From NCBI RefSeq assembly GCF_024868665.1, contig NC_079908.1:1678000-1741999 (forward strand): a stretch of DNA of 64,000 nt, given 5' to 3'. Source of the DNA: Triplophysa rosa (lineage: Eukaryota; Chordata; Actinopteri; Cypriniformes; Nemacheilidae). Made by a program: the position numbers and the translations under genes. Position 1 is the stretch's first letter; the number at the start of each line of letters is the position of its first letter. The notes beneath the pieces were generated by a model. That model was given only the letters and a program-made list of their open reading frames with translations, had not been told where the DNA came from and did no database searches. Shown here in pieces: positions 11,401-26,400 of this stretch.

Positions 11401-14400
11401 AATTATTAAATATATTTTTTTCTTTATCAGATGACTTATCTAACAAATTCTTGTTAAAATCCCCTTGTACAATGACTTAATTTTTGCCAAAAATAGAATT
11501 AATGGTAGAGACCAGGCAATTAATGCACTCCACTGGTGACATAAGAGGTCTATATATGCTACCAATAATTAAACTTTTATTTAAATGAAGAATTATTTTA
11601 ACAAAAATACATTCAAAATATAAAGGATTAACTGTAGGTGTAACCCACTCAGAAACAAGACCTGTAGAAACATAAATAACCACACCTCTACCCCTGGAGC
11701 CCCTATCATGCCTTTAAAGGATTCAATTGATTTATTTCATTATCTGAAATACTACTATTAAGCCAAGTTTCAGATAGTGTTATAATATCAGGCTTATGTA
11801 AATCAACCCATACACGAAATACATCTATTTTGTTCACAAGACTTCTGATATTCAAATGGATTATTTTTAACCCTTTGACATCATCCAACCCGAAAATGTC
11901 ACTGCCCAAAAGAAATTAAATGAATCCAAAAATACCAAAATTACAAAAAAAACCTAAAAGTCATAAAAAGACAAACAAACAGAACACTTAATTTTACTTG
12001 AATATTCTTTATACAGTATTCCTCACACCTTTCAAGAATGACCCAGCTACCCCCCATATTCCGGGGCATAAAAGTGAACAAACCAAATAATCTAACACAC
12101 CGCGTTAAATAAGCTCAGCTCAACAGTATAATAATAATTATAAATACTACAAAACATACAAAAAAAAACAATTAATTAATTCGCCGCATAATTCGTCATC
12201 AGTGCCAACTCATACAATATCAGTACTCACATGTTATCCTAAGGAGATATAAGATGACATGTAGATCACTTCAAAATCTTTATGACAAGTAAAACATTGC
12301 TGCTTACCATCAACAAAAACACACAACGTGCAAGGATAACAAAGAGAATATATCTATATATATATTTAATGTTATCCTGAAAATTCAGGAGCTTGATCAT
12401 AATATAATCATTCAATATTCAATAATCAGCGGGGGCAGAAAAGTTGTCTTGTCCCAGAAGCTGTGGAATCAGCCTGGACATAAAGCCAGTAATATCGCTG
12501 CCCTCCGGAGATTCTTTAATTCCAACAAAGCGAAGATTAGAGCACCTGCTTCGGTTCTCCAAATCATCAAGTTTTTCAATCAGGTAAGAGTTGTCTTTTT
12601 CCAATTGTTGAATCCGAGTGAGGCTCGCTTGCACGTTGTCCTTGTTAGCCCCAACGCGCTGGTCTAACAAATTAGCTTGATCTCCCAACGTGTGAGCTTC
12701 ACGTGTTCACTCACTCCGCTGCCGTCTTGGAGCTTTTCTCAAAACAGAAACAGACCCTCTACAGGGGAGTGTGAAAGTCATCTACATCACTCAGAAATCA
12801 CATTCAATGATCAAATCAAGTTTTGGCAGTGCAAAAATTCTATTTGCCTTTACAGCTTTATGACTTTGAGGTCTCACGTAAGCAGACCATGCTGTCTATA
12901 TTAATGAGTAATAGGCTAATGCCATAAAATAAAAGTACAATTATATTTGTTTGCAATCTGTTACAGGTCATGTGACCACCTGGTCACGATCTTCAAAGAA
13001 CACAGGGACCAATAGCACGTGGGTTCGCCATGAGCCGAAGAAACCATCTGAGGTAAGCAATTAGGGATGGGGAGTCGGCTCCATGTCCCTAAAGTCGGAA
13101 TCGACTCGTCGACTCCGTAATTTTTAATGTTGTCATTGACTCAAATCGGTTACGTTGTCTTTGTGATTGGCGCAAAGCAACGAATAACATTTAAAAACCA
13201 ATCAGGTAAAAGTCATACCTCCACTCTCTGATTGTACACGTTTACATCCGATCCAAAACACTGCGTTAATCAGAGCATGAGCGACGCCTACTTGTTCGCT
13301 CACAAAAGTACACGCAATATTTCCCGTTCATTCTTCAGCTTCAACACGATCACATTAAATTCTAAAAAATTCTTATTAAAAACTCTCCTATATTTCGTCT
13401 GTCCCTCTTCAAGCTTTTATGTCTCTAAACAACTGTTAAGACTTTGTAAGTTGCTTTAAATGAAAGTGTGGCGCTATGCTTAAATGTGAGTCTGTGCGCA
13501 TAACTGGACACAAATCAAAATCAAGTTTGTGGAAACAAATTATAAAGCGTTTCATCCAGCTTAAAAACTTAAAAAATCAGCAACAGTCAGGAAGTCACAA
13601 ATCATATATTAAGTTATTGTTGCTGGGTTATTATTATAGCATATTTATTGGTTTTAAAATTACATGTTGATATTTTGAGAACATTAAGAAGTTACATTAA
13701 GAAAAGAACACAAGGTAGGCTCAATGCCTTTTTTTTAGAGTGTTGAACTTAGCCCAGGGTGAATATATAAACTCTTAAACGAAAATAAATAAATAAATGT
13801 TTTAGGCTTGTTTAGCGCACATTTACGGAGCCTCAATTCAAAACAATGAAACACGGTGTCATTACGTACAAAACATATTCATTTGTGTAACTGTAAAGCC
13901 CATTGCACATTGAGTCCGAAATTTGCATCCGAAATTTCCGCACGTTAAAAAATAAATACGACCTCACGTTGTGTCAATCACATTTACACACTGCCTCCGA
14001 TATTTTCGTCCGTCATAAAAAAATTCGGACCGGGTTCGATTTTCTTCGTTTTCGCATCCGTAGCAAGCATTTTGAGTGGCCTTTTATAACAATTCAGAGA
14101 CACCGTACAGATGACAGGCAAATACGAAAAAACGCATACGAAGATTTCGGACTGTATGTGCAAAGACCTTAACTCTCTAAAATCGATGCAATATAAAAAT
14201 ATAAAAACAATAAAGGAAACGAAATGTCTTAGCTAGGGATGGGCAATATGGCCCTAAAACTCTATCACGATAATTCCTGGTATTTCTTGCGATAACGATA
14301 AAAATGGCGATATATCCATAACGCCATCCACCGCTGTTTTTTGCGTCAAGTGATCGTAGCTGCATAGTCTAGACCCTCAGAAAAACAAATATTATCAAAA

Positions 14401-17400
14401 AGTAAAACTTACCCCAAATCAAACAGCTCCTAAAATATACCTATAGTATTTTTGTAAATATAAAATATAATAGTGAGATTCGACTTCAAACGGTTGTAGT
14501 AATGAAGAGTGAAATGAACTAAAGCTCAATAAACACATCATGTCATACCTAAAACTGTATATATTCTATTGTTGGGTGGAAACGATCGATCGCATCACGC
14601 TGTCAATCACTCTCTCTTGATCTGTGTGAACCTTCTCTTCTCACAGCAACATACACTGAATCTGTCTATGACTCGCGCTACAGAAAGAGAACAGAAAAAT
14701 GCGGATAAAAGAAATCTAATTAAATAATCCATGCTTTTATACGCTCATAAACGTATTTAAAATAACGTCATACAAACTCGCAATTGTACTGTATGTAAAC
14801 AGGCAGCAGTGCTGTGCACGCTGTGTCGCTATGAAAGCACATGTGGGTGTGAGCTGCGCACGGGACGCTCCGTTCATCCTGTATATAACAGGCAAGAAAT
14901 CGTATTAAACAATTTGCGCACGCGCGCATAACATCTAACGAATGTTTAAATAAATACTTTTAGCCAAACTAAATGTTGTGGTGTAACGCATTATGACTAT
15001 CAACGAATACTTAACAAACTAATTAAATAAAACGAAAGTGAAACTAAACATTAACTCGGATGCATCTACAGTGCCAACCTAAACGAGATTTAGAGCTTTT
15101 AGTGCAAACTCTTTCTCAGCTTCACGTCGGCCCTCCGCTATACCCCTTTTCACTTCACATATGAGCTGTGAATGGGTCTCACAAAGAAATACGTCATCAA
15201 CTAGAATTTATCGTTTATATCGCGGGAAGACTAATTCCTATCGTGTGGGTAATTTCTACCGGTATATCGCAAACGATATAATATCGCCCATCCCTAGTCT
15301 TAGCTTTACCATAAGTCTACAGCTACGGTTAGACCTGGGCCGTCATGTCCTTGCGCTGCGTGCGCTTGGAAAACCACATCGGTTTAGGACCAGAAAGGAG
15401 TAACTGGTCTGACGGCACAAAAAACTCTCTGTGATGGTGTTAGATGCACAAATGTATGTGTATTTGCTAGTGACTTTGGAGATTGGTTGCCAGCCCAACG
15501 TTCCCAAGGTTCATTCATTTATTTTATATTCGTATTCGTGAGCCCGTTTTGAATGACAGTAAATGGAGTCGAAGTGTTGATTCCATCGACTCCAAAAGTG
15601 GGAGTCGAGAATCGGAGTCGACTCCAAAAAACCCGTAACCGAACACCCCTATAAGCAATACTGTTTCATCAGTCGATGTGGGCCTCATAGGTATGCAGCT
15701 AATATATCAAACTAACTTCAAGGAACAATGCAGCGTTTTTAGGAGGATCTATTGACAGAAATACAATATAATATACTGTACAAAACTATTTCTCCAGAGG
15801 TGTATAAAGACCTTACGTAATGAACCATTATGTTTGTAATACCTTAGAATAAGCCATTTATATCTACATACAGAGCGGGCCTACACACATTGAATTCGCC
15901 GCCATGTTTTGTACAGCAGCCCTAAACGGACAAACAACTCTACAACGCGCGTTTCCTCTTCCTCTCTGCTGCGGTATCGTGGTGAAACAGATCGCGGATG
16001 ATCAGTGATCCGTATGGATCGTGCTCTCTGGTGCGGAACGCATGTGACCCGCGGATTAACTGAAAGTTTATTCATCATTGACTAAAATAATAAAACGCAC
16101 TCTCGCTCGCTCTCCAGTTTCAGCTCCAACGCACTCTCGCTCTCTCTCTCTAATATTAAAGCGGTTCCAGAAAAACAATGACGCTCAAAACTGCTCCGTC
16201 ACACAGCTAATATTACAACAACACATCTTGGTATGTTAGTATGTTACTCATACTGATCCGAATCAAAGCATCCTCGTCGGGGATGATTTTAAGACCTTTC
16301 TCTCCAACGTTTCTCTGCTGGAAAGTATCTCCATAGATATCTGTGAGTACATATCTGCTAAAAGACTTATGGCCAATTTATGGTTCTGCGTAGGACCTAC
16401 GCCGTAACCTACGGCGTAGCCTACGTACGTAGACGACGCCGTCGTGAACATTTATGGTTCTGCGTTGAGAGTATGCGTCGTACTGCAATTACACCGCCGA
16501 AACGCTAGTTGGCCCTTTGTGTTTTCACGGGTTTGCTCTTCTTCGCCGATGTTTTGTGTGTATGCTAGTGTATACAAACGACAATGGAGGCTGATCGCAT
16601 CTTAATGCATCTTAATGGAGTTGGAGCTGATCGAAACAGAAAAATGTGTAATCTGTTATATTATTAACCTTACTTTCATGTTAGAAGTTAAACAGATGCT
16701 ATATTAAACTTGTCTTGTCCACATTTTGGATTTTTATGTGTGTTCATTTAGATATTGTTGAAAAAAGTATACTTTTCAGATACAATTTGTTACAAGTGTT
16801 GTGTTTTTTCAGGTTTTTCGGACCGATTTTATAACAGCCATGAAGTTGCCTGATTCAGCACAACTCGGCCTGGAAGAGTTTTATTTTCTGTCTGATCCCT
16901 GGAGACAGGAATGGGAGAAGGGTGTACAGGTGCCAGCAAATGTAGACGTTATCCCCGAACCTGCGGTGAGGTGAGCATCAAAAAAACAAATGTTTTCAAA
17001 TAAATCACGTTAGTGACGTCTTGCCAGGAAAAAAGGCATCACGACATCAGCATTTAATCCTTTTACATGTCGCTTCTCGAAATCCCTGTGGGTATGAACC
17101 CTTGCTTTAGCATAGACTCTGCAGGCTCACCACAGCTTGAGGTTTCTTGGTTTTAACAATAGGTGATTCCCACGATTGAGATGTTTACATGGCATTCCCC
17201 AGATGATGGCTTTTTAAACTTTCTAGATGAAATGCTGCCGTCTATATGACAAATAATTAAAAGTCTAAATGACTGTAAGAATAAGCAAAGCTGTGCCACT
17301 TTCAGCACCTCAGCATCCACACATGTGATAAAGTAGCCTGTTCCTCTCTTTTGGGTTTACAGCAGTGGTTTTTCAACTTTTTCATTGTAAGGCCCCCTTT

Positions 17401-20400
17401 TGTGTAGGGTGCATCCATTGGTGGTCCCCCAAAATAAAGACCTAGAATTTTAATTAAACCAAAGACATATTCAATTATACAGTGCTGGAACTTCATTTAT
17501 TTTGGTTGGTGGTCTTATTTTTCTGATTTATAACTGCACAAAAGTGATGATAAATTCCTATATTTCATAAAACGCCTCAAAAACTGCGCCCCCCCCTGGA
17601 TCCATCTTGGGGCCCCCAGCTTGAGAACCACTGGTTTACAGACATGAGGTAATGACACAAAGAGGATCTTCTGCAAACTCAAATTTTCTTGCGAAAACCG
17701 TCCCTGCAAATATCGAGTCTGTTCACTCAAAATAAAGACCACATTTACGGTGACATTTTTACGTGCCAGGGTTTCTGTATTTACTGTATTTGTTAAATGA
17801 TATGTGTATTAAAAGTGAAACCTTCATTTGCCAGTGAACTCCAGTATCTACTCGTGGTTGTGGTCATCTCTGTTTGATTCATCGAAGCACTTCAAAGGCT
17901 TTAGGAACACAATAACACCTGGACCTTTCAGTATTTTCACTTGGCCTCCAGCTGTTGCCTCTGCTGTCATCCATGTGTTCTGCTGGCTTAACCGGCTCCA
18001 TCTTCAGACTCGATAGCTCAGCATGTTTATTCATTGGATAGGATTTTAATTTCCCTACTTCAAGTATATTTGATATGATATGGTCATGCCAATGCATATG
18101 TGCCATGTTTTTTAGGATGCTTCCAGAGGTGAATCGAATCCCGTTCTTTTCACCTGTCCAGACACGGGGACATTCAGAGTTTGGGTTCGGAGAATCCCGG
18201 GGTCTCGTGAAGCCATTGAGCCGCTACGATCTGGACGACCTAGATGTGTCCTGGCTCGAGCTGGTTAATGCTGAATTCAGACAATTAGGTACCATTTTTA
18301 ATATGTCATCATCACAATCTACGGTTATGATGACTGAATAGATTAACAGCGTCCTTCATCTGTGACTGTGACCATTCAAATGACATTTGCTGCATGCAGC
18401 TAATAAACAGCAGGTGTAAAATAAAATAAGCTTGTGTTTCCAGCTTCACAAGATCACAGGACTCGCAGGCACACTCGATAATAAAACACAGTTTATAAAA
18501 CGGTCAGTTCTGGTCCTTGATTGTGATTGGCTGTGCTGAGTTCTAAGCCGTTATAAAATATCCCAGTTTATAACGGCTGACCGCATTACATAGCCTAAAT
18601 ATCATTTTATTTACTTTATTTTATGAAACCTCCGCTTCGCGTCGTGCCACAACGCACTTAGCTGTTATAAAATGCACTGTAACCCACTGCTTCTTGGGGC
18701 TTATTGCTTTATTCCTGCACTCTCTGCAAGTGTAATAAAGTGTGTCAGTAGGTCATGAATAAATGGTCGTTGTCTTTGCACGTGTCAGCACTTCCGGAGC
18801 TGGATGAGCTGAGCATGGAGCAGGTTTTGGTGGAGTTGGAGAGCCGGTGTGAGGAGAACATGCAGCGGGCTATCGAAACAGAGGAGGGTCTGGGCATCGA
18901 GTACGACGAGGACGTGGTTTGTGATGTGTGCCGCTCACCTGAGGGCGAAGACAGCAACGAGATGGTCTTCTGCGATAAGTGCAACGTTTGTGTGCACCAG
19001 GTGGGAATAGGGGGCAAATGGATGGAAAAGTTAACCAACTGTTGGCTTTTCAGATGATGAAAGATTTTGTTTCTGTATATTGAAGGCGTGTTACGGGATC
19101 TTAAAGGTGCCAAAGGGTAACTGGCGGTGCCGGACGTGTGCTCTGGGAGTGCAGCCCAAGTGTTTGCTGTGTCCCAAAAGAAGAGGGGCCCTTAAACCTA
19201 CCCGTAGCGGAACCAAATGGGTCCACGTCAGCTGTGCCTTATGGATCCCAGAGGTATCAACAGCTCATCTCTGTTTAGAGAATAAAGAAGTCATACATAA
19301 CCGTTTGATTTGTTATATTATAAATTGTCATGCCAATCTAAGATGATGCAAAACATTAATCACATGCAATATCACCACTTAGTAATACTTGTTTTTAGTA
19401 TGGAGAGAAAACATATAGAAGCGTTTGCCACGTTGAATTGAAATTTGAATTGTGAAATGTAAAAGTTGTTGTAAATTTTTCTTGAAAATTTGTGTGATGT
19501 TCGGTGTGATGTTAAAGGGACACTTAACCCAAAAATGAAAATTCTGAAACATTTAAATATTAGCGATTGCCGTCTTTGACAGCACCTGACTTGACAACCC
19601 AGTCACATAAAATGCTATACAGTACTCATGACCTTCTGTCGAGCTCAAACACAGTTTATCGTGTTGTGCTTTATGTTTTTGACACATTTGTTATGGCCAG
19701 CTAAAAGATGCAGTTGGGTGTTAAACTGTTCAGAGGACTCGAATATAGCACTTAGCATTTTTCACGTTCTCTCACAACGCATTTATAAAGCGCTCCAAAA
19801 TACATTCACATTTATTCACCGCTTTTGATGGAGGAAACTTGATGAATTCTAATTGAAATGTTTCCTCGGGGTCCCTTACGTCATGGCATACGGCTGAAAG
19901 AAAAGCTTTTCGGCTGGAAATTGAATGGTCAGGTGGAGGGCAAGACGTTTCAAAAGGCTGAACACGCATTCAGTCCTCTTGTTTGACATGCAGAAGGCTG
20001 CCGAATATTCCATTCAGAGAAAGACAAAAGAAGACTTGACAGGATGAGGCGGATTCAATGAGGCGATTGTGAAATGGCTATTTCAATGACATTTCGCGAA
20101 AAAGAAGAGTGAGGCAGAAACAATGAGAATGAGGAGGATTTGGAAAGCTAAAGAAATGAGTGAAAAGGCAGAGAGAAATCTTTGAAAGAGCCGTTCAGTG
20201 ACAGATGAATAATCTGATCATGAGCTAGCGCTGCTCAGCTGTCTGCCACATGTTATACATGTATAAGGCCATTATACACTCCTTATTCTCCTTTATTTCA
20301 CTCACAGATGGGTTGAGACGTTGAAAGAATAAATATATTGCTGAACCGAACCCGTGTTAAATACATGTAGTTACCTGCATTTTGGTGATGTTTTTCTTTA

Positions 20401-23400
20401 CTTATGTTTACTGAAGGTGAGCATTGGCTGCCCTGAGAAGATGGAACCCATCACGAAAGTGTCTCATATTCCAGCAAGTCGCTGGGCCTTGTTTTGTAGT
20501 CTGTGTCGTGAACACACAGGCACATGTATACAGGTGAGACATTTCTGAAAACAAACATGCGAGAGGTTTACTTCCAGCACATCTTGAATACGTTGTCTGT
20601 TTCCATCACACAGTGCTCCATGCCGTCTTGCATCATTGCCTTCCACGTGACCTGTGCGTTCGACCACGGGCTAGAGATGCGTACCACTCTGGCAGAAAAC
20701 GACGAGGTGCGCTTCAAGTCCTTCTGTCTGGAGCACAGCAGCGGCGCACACTCGAACAACAGTGCTGGGAATTCCGAGAGATCCGAAATACGACATCCAG
20801 GGGCCGACGTGTCGGGAACGCAGTCCGATCGTGCAAAGCAAGACCAGGTGGAACAAGAGAAAGCCAGTCAGCGGAAGCAGAAACTGCAGGAGCTACAGGA
20901 TGAGTTTTACAAATTAGTGGACCCCAAGGATGTCGCAGAGAACCTCTGCCTGCCCGATGCTCACGTGGACTTCCTCTACCAGTACTGGAAACTCCGACGA
21001 AAGGCCAACTGTAACCAGCCGCTGGTGGAACTGAAGAGGGATGAGGTGGACAATCTGGCCCAGCAGGAGCAGGACGTTCTCTATCGTCGCCTGAAGCTCT
21101 TCACTCATTTACGGCAAGATCTGGAGAGGGTGAGCATCGCCATTCTGTCCAAAACCTTCGCCAACCTGCTTACCTACCTACAGCATTTCCTTGCTATGTT
21201 AATGTTTTGGGTTAAAATAAAATCTAAGAGCCCCATTGCACAGCACCGGTTTCTGAAACTACATTTCCCATCGTCCCATCAGCGCTCAAATGAAGGTCAT
21301 GAATGAACAGATAAGCATCACAGATACAGCATCAGTCGCACACATACTCAACTTATGAAGCGTCAGGTAGGAACTTCCCGCCAGGACTTGGAGTTTGTTT
21401 ATACAATTAAAAACGGAAACGTTTCACTCACCCACGACAGCGTTATCGAAACGATCTGCATTTACACGGATCCGGGAAAACAAATAAAACGCAGCGTGCA
21501 AACATGCAGCACGGAAGCCGCCATTATTGTGTGGGGAATACTCGCGCATGTGTATGAGGTTATCGTTTTTGCAAAACGCCGCCTTCCGAGTTTACACAGA
21601 TAACAGATAATGCTGTCGTTTTCAAAAACTTGCACTTTGAGACCCGTTTTCAAAAGTTTGCGTTTTCAGTCCCCCAAAATGCCGTTGTCGTGTAAATGAA
21701 CAGCCAAAACGCATAAAAAGTTTTCGGTTTCTAGTTGAAACCGGTCTCGTGTAAACGGACTCTTGAAGACACCGTTAATTACGGGGCGGCACAGTGGTTA
21801 CCACCTGTGTTAGCTTGGGTTTACTCCGGGTGCTCCGGTTTCCTCCCACAGCTTGAAGACATGCAGGTTAGCTTGATTGAGGATTCCAAATTGTCCCCCC
21901 AACATGTGTGTAGAACTGACTTGTGTATCGATTGACTGGTTCTTGCCATGAATAGAGCCTGAGATGCTGGAATGGCGTTAAGAATGAATAAAAGAATCAA
22001 ACGCATGAATTATTTATTAGTGTCACCTGTGCTTCATCACATACAGTATCTGTAAAATGTGACCGGTATGTCTTTTTCAGGTCAGAAACTTGTGCTACAT
22101 GGTCACAAGGCGAGAGAAGATCAAACACTCTTTATGTAACCTGCAGGAGAAGATCTGTAACCTGCAGATTGAGCTGTTAGAGCAGGAGCTGACCAGAGGT
22201 ACGCAAACACATCTACATCCACATGTGTCGAGTCGGAGATTGCTCTGCTGATCATCACTCAGCATCAGCTTTCATGGGCCTGATACACTTTACAGTCTGA
22301 GCTGATTTTGGGAACTAAACACAGAAATCTCTCTGCATTAATCCTTAATAACTTTTTATTCTCTCTTTTTCTCTTTATTATCTCTCAGATAGACACGATG
22401 CAGTCTCTGTGTGAAGTGTGAGAGAGAGTTTTTGAAGTGTTATTTGAATCAGTTGTCATGTAGCGTGTTATATACAGTATGTCCGTTCTGTCCGGCCGGT
22501 TTCTTTTCTCATTATTTTCTGAACCTCTGACTCTGCACTTTCCTCAGCTCGCTGCCTCTCTGTCAGCTGCTGTTAAGACCTGTTTATTCAGCTTTTAAAG
22601 AACACGGGTGAAAACACAGAGAGAGAACTCACACCACATTACCACACACAAAATACTCTCAAACCTCACACATTAAGAGCATGACACTCACCATGTGTGT
22701 AGATAACACATTTAATATCATGACTTCCAGTTTGATGTTCAATATTTATGTTCAGTATTTGAATGAATAACATTTAGGAAGTTAAGAAATATTCATTTAA
22801 TCTTTAGAATCGGTATCGGCAGATATCACTGTGAATAATTGTTATCGGTAACAGGAATATGTAGTATCGATGCATCTCTTGTTATTGGTATATTATGTTT
22901 TAAAATTGTTAGAGATTACATGTTATGTCTTAACAAAAAAGCATGAATTTGGTTTTACAAAATCAAATTTTGTTTTATATCATACAGTACCGGCAAACTA
23001 GTCGCTTTTCGGCGGAATTCGCCGTTTTGAATCAAATTATGCCATTCTTGTGAACCTTATAGATCCGAAGAGTTTTTTTTTTCGGAGAATGGGGGGTGGG
23101 GTTGGTAATTTATAAAATGTAAGTCCTCAGGTGCCATATTTTTACAATTCAAAACACAGAAACAGGCAACATCATAGCATCAGGCAGGCAGTCTGTCTGC
23201 GGATGGATCAGGAAGAGCGCGTTCCAAACATCATTTTTGTGCCCTTGAAAGGCACTGCTGAAGGGCATGCAACACGAAGCATTGTCTCGGATAAAGAGAA
23301 AATAATTTTATGTTGCTTGTATATGCTTTTTGAACTTTCAACGACATGGCACCTAAGGGGTTGTTGGCCTCAGATCTCAAGATGGATATACGTGAACCAA

Positions 23401-26400
23401 CTGCTCTCTATGAACACGCAATGAAACAATCACTGTATTTTAATGAATGATTGTGCTGACCATGGTCAGCAGATATTTAAAAGTAGTAAAGAATATTTTC
23501 TTAAGTTGTATTAACAATTGGGTTTTAATATTTGCGTATGAGCTGCACTTTGGTCATACGTTAGGCCAATACATTTTTACCAGCAAATTGTGGCTGGTGT
23601 GAGAAGTTATTTGAAGCAAATATTGTCTTTTTTTTGGTCAGAGTGCTCCAGAATGCATAAATCGAATGCAAAAATCACAAAAAAATTCTTATGGGATAGG
23701 ATGCCCCCACACCCCCAAACAGGGATTCAAATTGTATGTGTCACCTTTTTCACCTCTTCTGAGTTTGCAGGTCTGAAATAAGTTTAACCATTAAAAGTTT
23801 GTTTTCATTACTTCTTATGTTTTTGTTTGTCAAAATAATGGAAAACATTTGGAATTATTCATTAAATGTCTGTTATGACCAGTGTTGGGGAAAGTAACTT
23901 TTAAAAGTAACTAGTTACTCAGTTACATTAATTACATTACTTAGTTACTTTTGTGGAAAGTAACTAAAAGTACTTTCACAAGTTACTTTTGCGTTACTTT
24001 TCCTCACCTGACTCACCATGCTCTTCCAGACTTTGCTGTTTTTTCATACCTGCAAACTAGTTGCTTTTTGACGAAATTCGCCATTTTGAATAAAAAATAG
24101 GTCGTTTATGTGAATCCAAGGAGTTTTTTTCCCGTGGTGGGGTCTTAGGCGTCTACTCTGGAGTGTCTGAAACGTCTTTGGTCCAGCACCTGCAATCGTT
24201 TGGCAAACCAGAATCAAGATAACAGCTATCAGCGTCGTCTTTTTTGGTCCTTGGGCCAACCAGAATCACGCGTTCTAAACATCATGTTTTCGCCCGTGAA
24301 AAGCATTGTTGAAAGGGACGAACACAAAGTGTATGTCAAAGAGAAAATGGCGTTGATATTTATTATTCAGTTCACCCACGTGATGGAAACGGCTATGTTA
24401 TGAGAGACAGTTGTCAGTCTCCCTTTCAAATTTCCATTTCTAGAGCTCTGCCCTTCTAAGTGAGTAAGGCACTTGGGTGCGATTGATATTCGTCCGAAGT
24501 TTTAGTCGCAGAAGCTGTAGTCTACAGATGATATTTAATTATTATTTTAGAGACCGATCAATTCGCTTCATAATACATTAATATGTCGTCAGGAGCCACG
24601 CGGATTACTTTTGTATTGCTTCTGCTTTTTGACCTTTCTTTTTCATGAAAGCTCTTAATAACTCTTTTTTGAGCTCTTATAACTCAATCAGGTCCTGCAC
24701 TTTATCTCTCTTAATAACTCTCTTTTTAGTGAAAAAGAGAGTGAAATAAATCAACTTTTGGTGAATTTTAGTGAAATAAATCAACTTTTTGATGATATTC
24801 TAATTACATGACCAGCACCTGTACTGTAAAGCTTCATTTTCTTTTAAATGACACATTTCAAATATTTCCTGACCAGTAGCTGTGTATGCCATACAAAAGA
24901 TGTTTTTAAGCAGAATTATCGGCACAACTAAAAACGTTTAATAAATTTATCTTTGCAAAATAGGGTTTTGTAAAAAAAAAGAATATAGCCTATATCCTGT
25001 GTATTCATAGGGTTGACCTTTAACTTTGAGGTGGCACAGATCAATATACATCAATATACATGGCATACAAACAAACAAGGCACTTATATAGCCCTCTTTT
25101 TTATAAAATGTTCAATATAATGTACAATTACTAAATTGACATTTATCAAATTATTAAAAACTGTCATTTACTCACCCTTCCGAATTCCTTTATATATATA
25201 TATATAAATTAGGGCTGTCAAAATTAACGCGTTAATAACACGTTAACGCAAATTCCTTTTAACGGCACTAATTTTATTAACGTGCGATTAACGCAGCGCG
25301 CATTTTCTGTTTGAACCTTGGCCTTGCCCGTAGTTTGAGAAAGTAAACGATGCAGCAGCAAACAGAAATGGAGAAATAAATAGGTCTTCTGAACGTAAAA
25401 TTCATATATAAAACGATGTCTGGTGGTTCTGTCGACAAGACTAAAGTGATCTGCATTTATTGTCGATGTGAATTAAGCTATCACCGCAGCACGTCGAGTT
25501 TAAAATTTCACTTGATGGCGAAGCATACAACTGACGCAGAGAGCTCTCCTCCTCCTCGCGGCACACCACACTAGATTGTTTTCAGCAGAGACGGATGGAC
25601 AACTTCACAAGCAACAGACTCACCACATCGATAGCTAAATGGGTGGCTACAGCATGTAGGCCAGTTAATGTAGTGGAGGACGAGGGTCTACTTGAAATTA
25701 TTCGCATCGCATCTAACGATTACACATATGAACTACCTTCGAGAGCCACTGTTACAAGCAAGATTCACGACTCTTACGAAGAGGAGAAAGCGAAAGTCGA
25801 GGAGGCGATAAGACAGACAAACACGGTTGCGCTCACCAGAGATTACTGGACTTCCCTCAGTAACCATAGCTACCTGGGGGTCACGGCTCATTATATTGAC
25901 ACACACTGGAAACTACGGTCGCACGCTTTGACCGTTATGAAGACAGACGAGAGGCACTATGCTAACGTTTGCGCTGAGCACTTTCTGCAGGTAGCCAGAC
26001 AGTGGAATATTGAATTCAAAATTAGCCCACTGACCACCGATAGTGCACGCAACATGATTGCCGCGGCCAGGCAGCTTCCGTTCGAGCATATGCCTTGCAT
26101 TGCACACAGCCTCCACCGAGCTATCACAGTTGCGAAAATGTAAACATGCTTGTGTAAGTAAATAGCTCAGTGCAGAGAAAGACGTAATGGGAACCTGTGT
26201 TTTTCCTGTTTTTTTTCATGTGTTTAATAGACATGTACAAGTTCTTTGAAAAACATCTATGACCTTTGAAACATGTCTAGTCTTCATGCTCTATGTTGAG
26301 TATGGTTTCACTAATAATAAACAATATACATTTGCATAAAGCATCAATATTTGTCCATGCCCATGTTGATTAGAGTATTAAAAACTTGAAAAGTATTCAT

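Noticed and set aside
23131..23424. 97-aa plus-strand ORF in jade2 intron 9
   Set aside because: It lies inside one of the paired unclassified repeats and has no domain.
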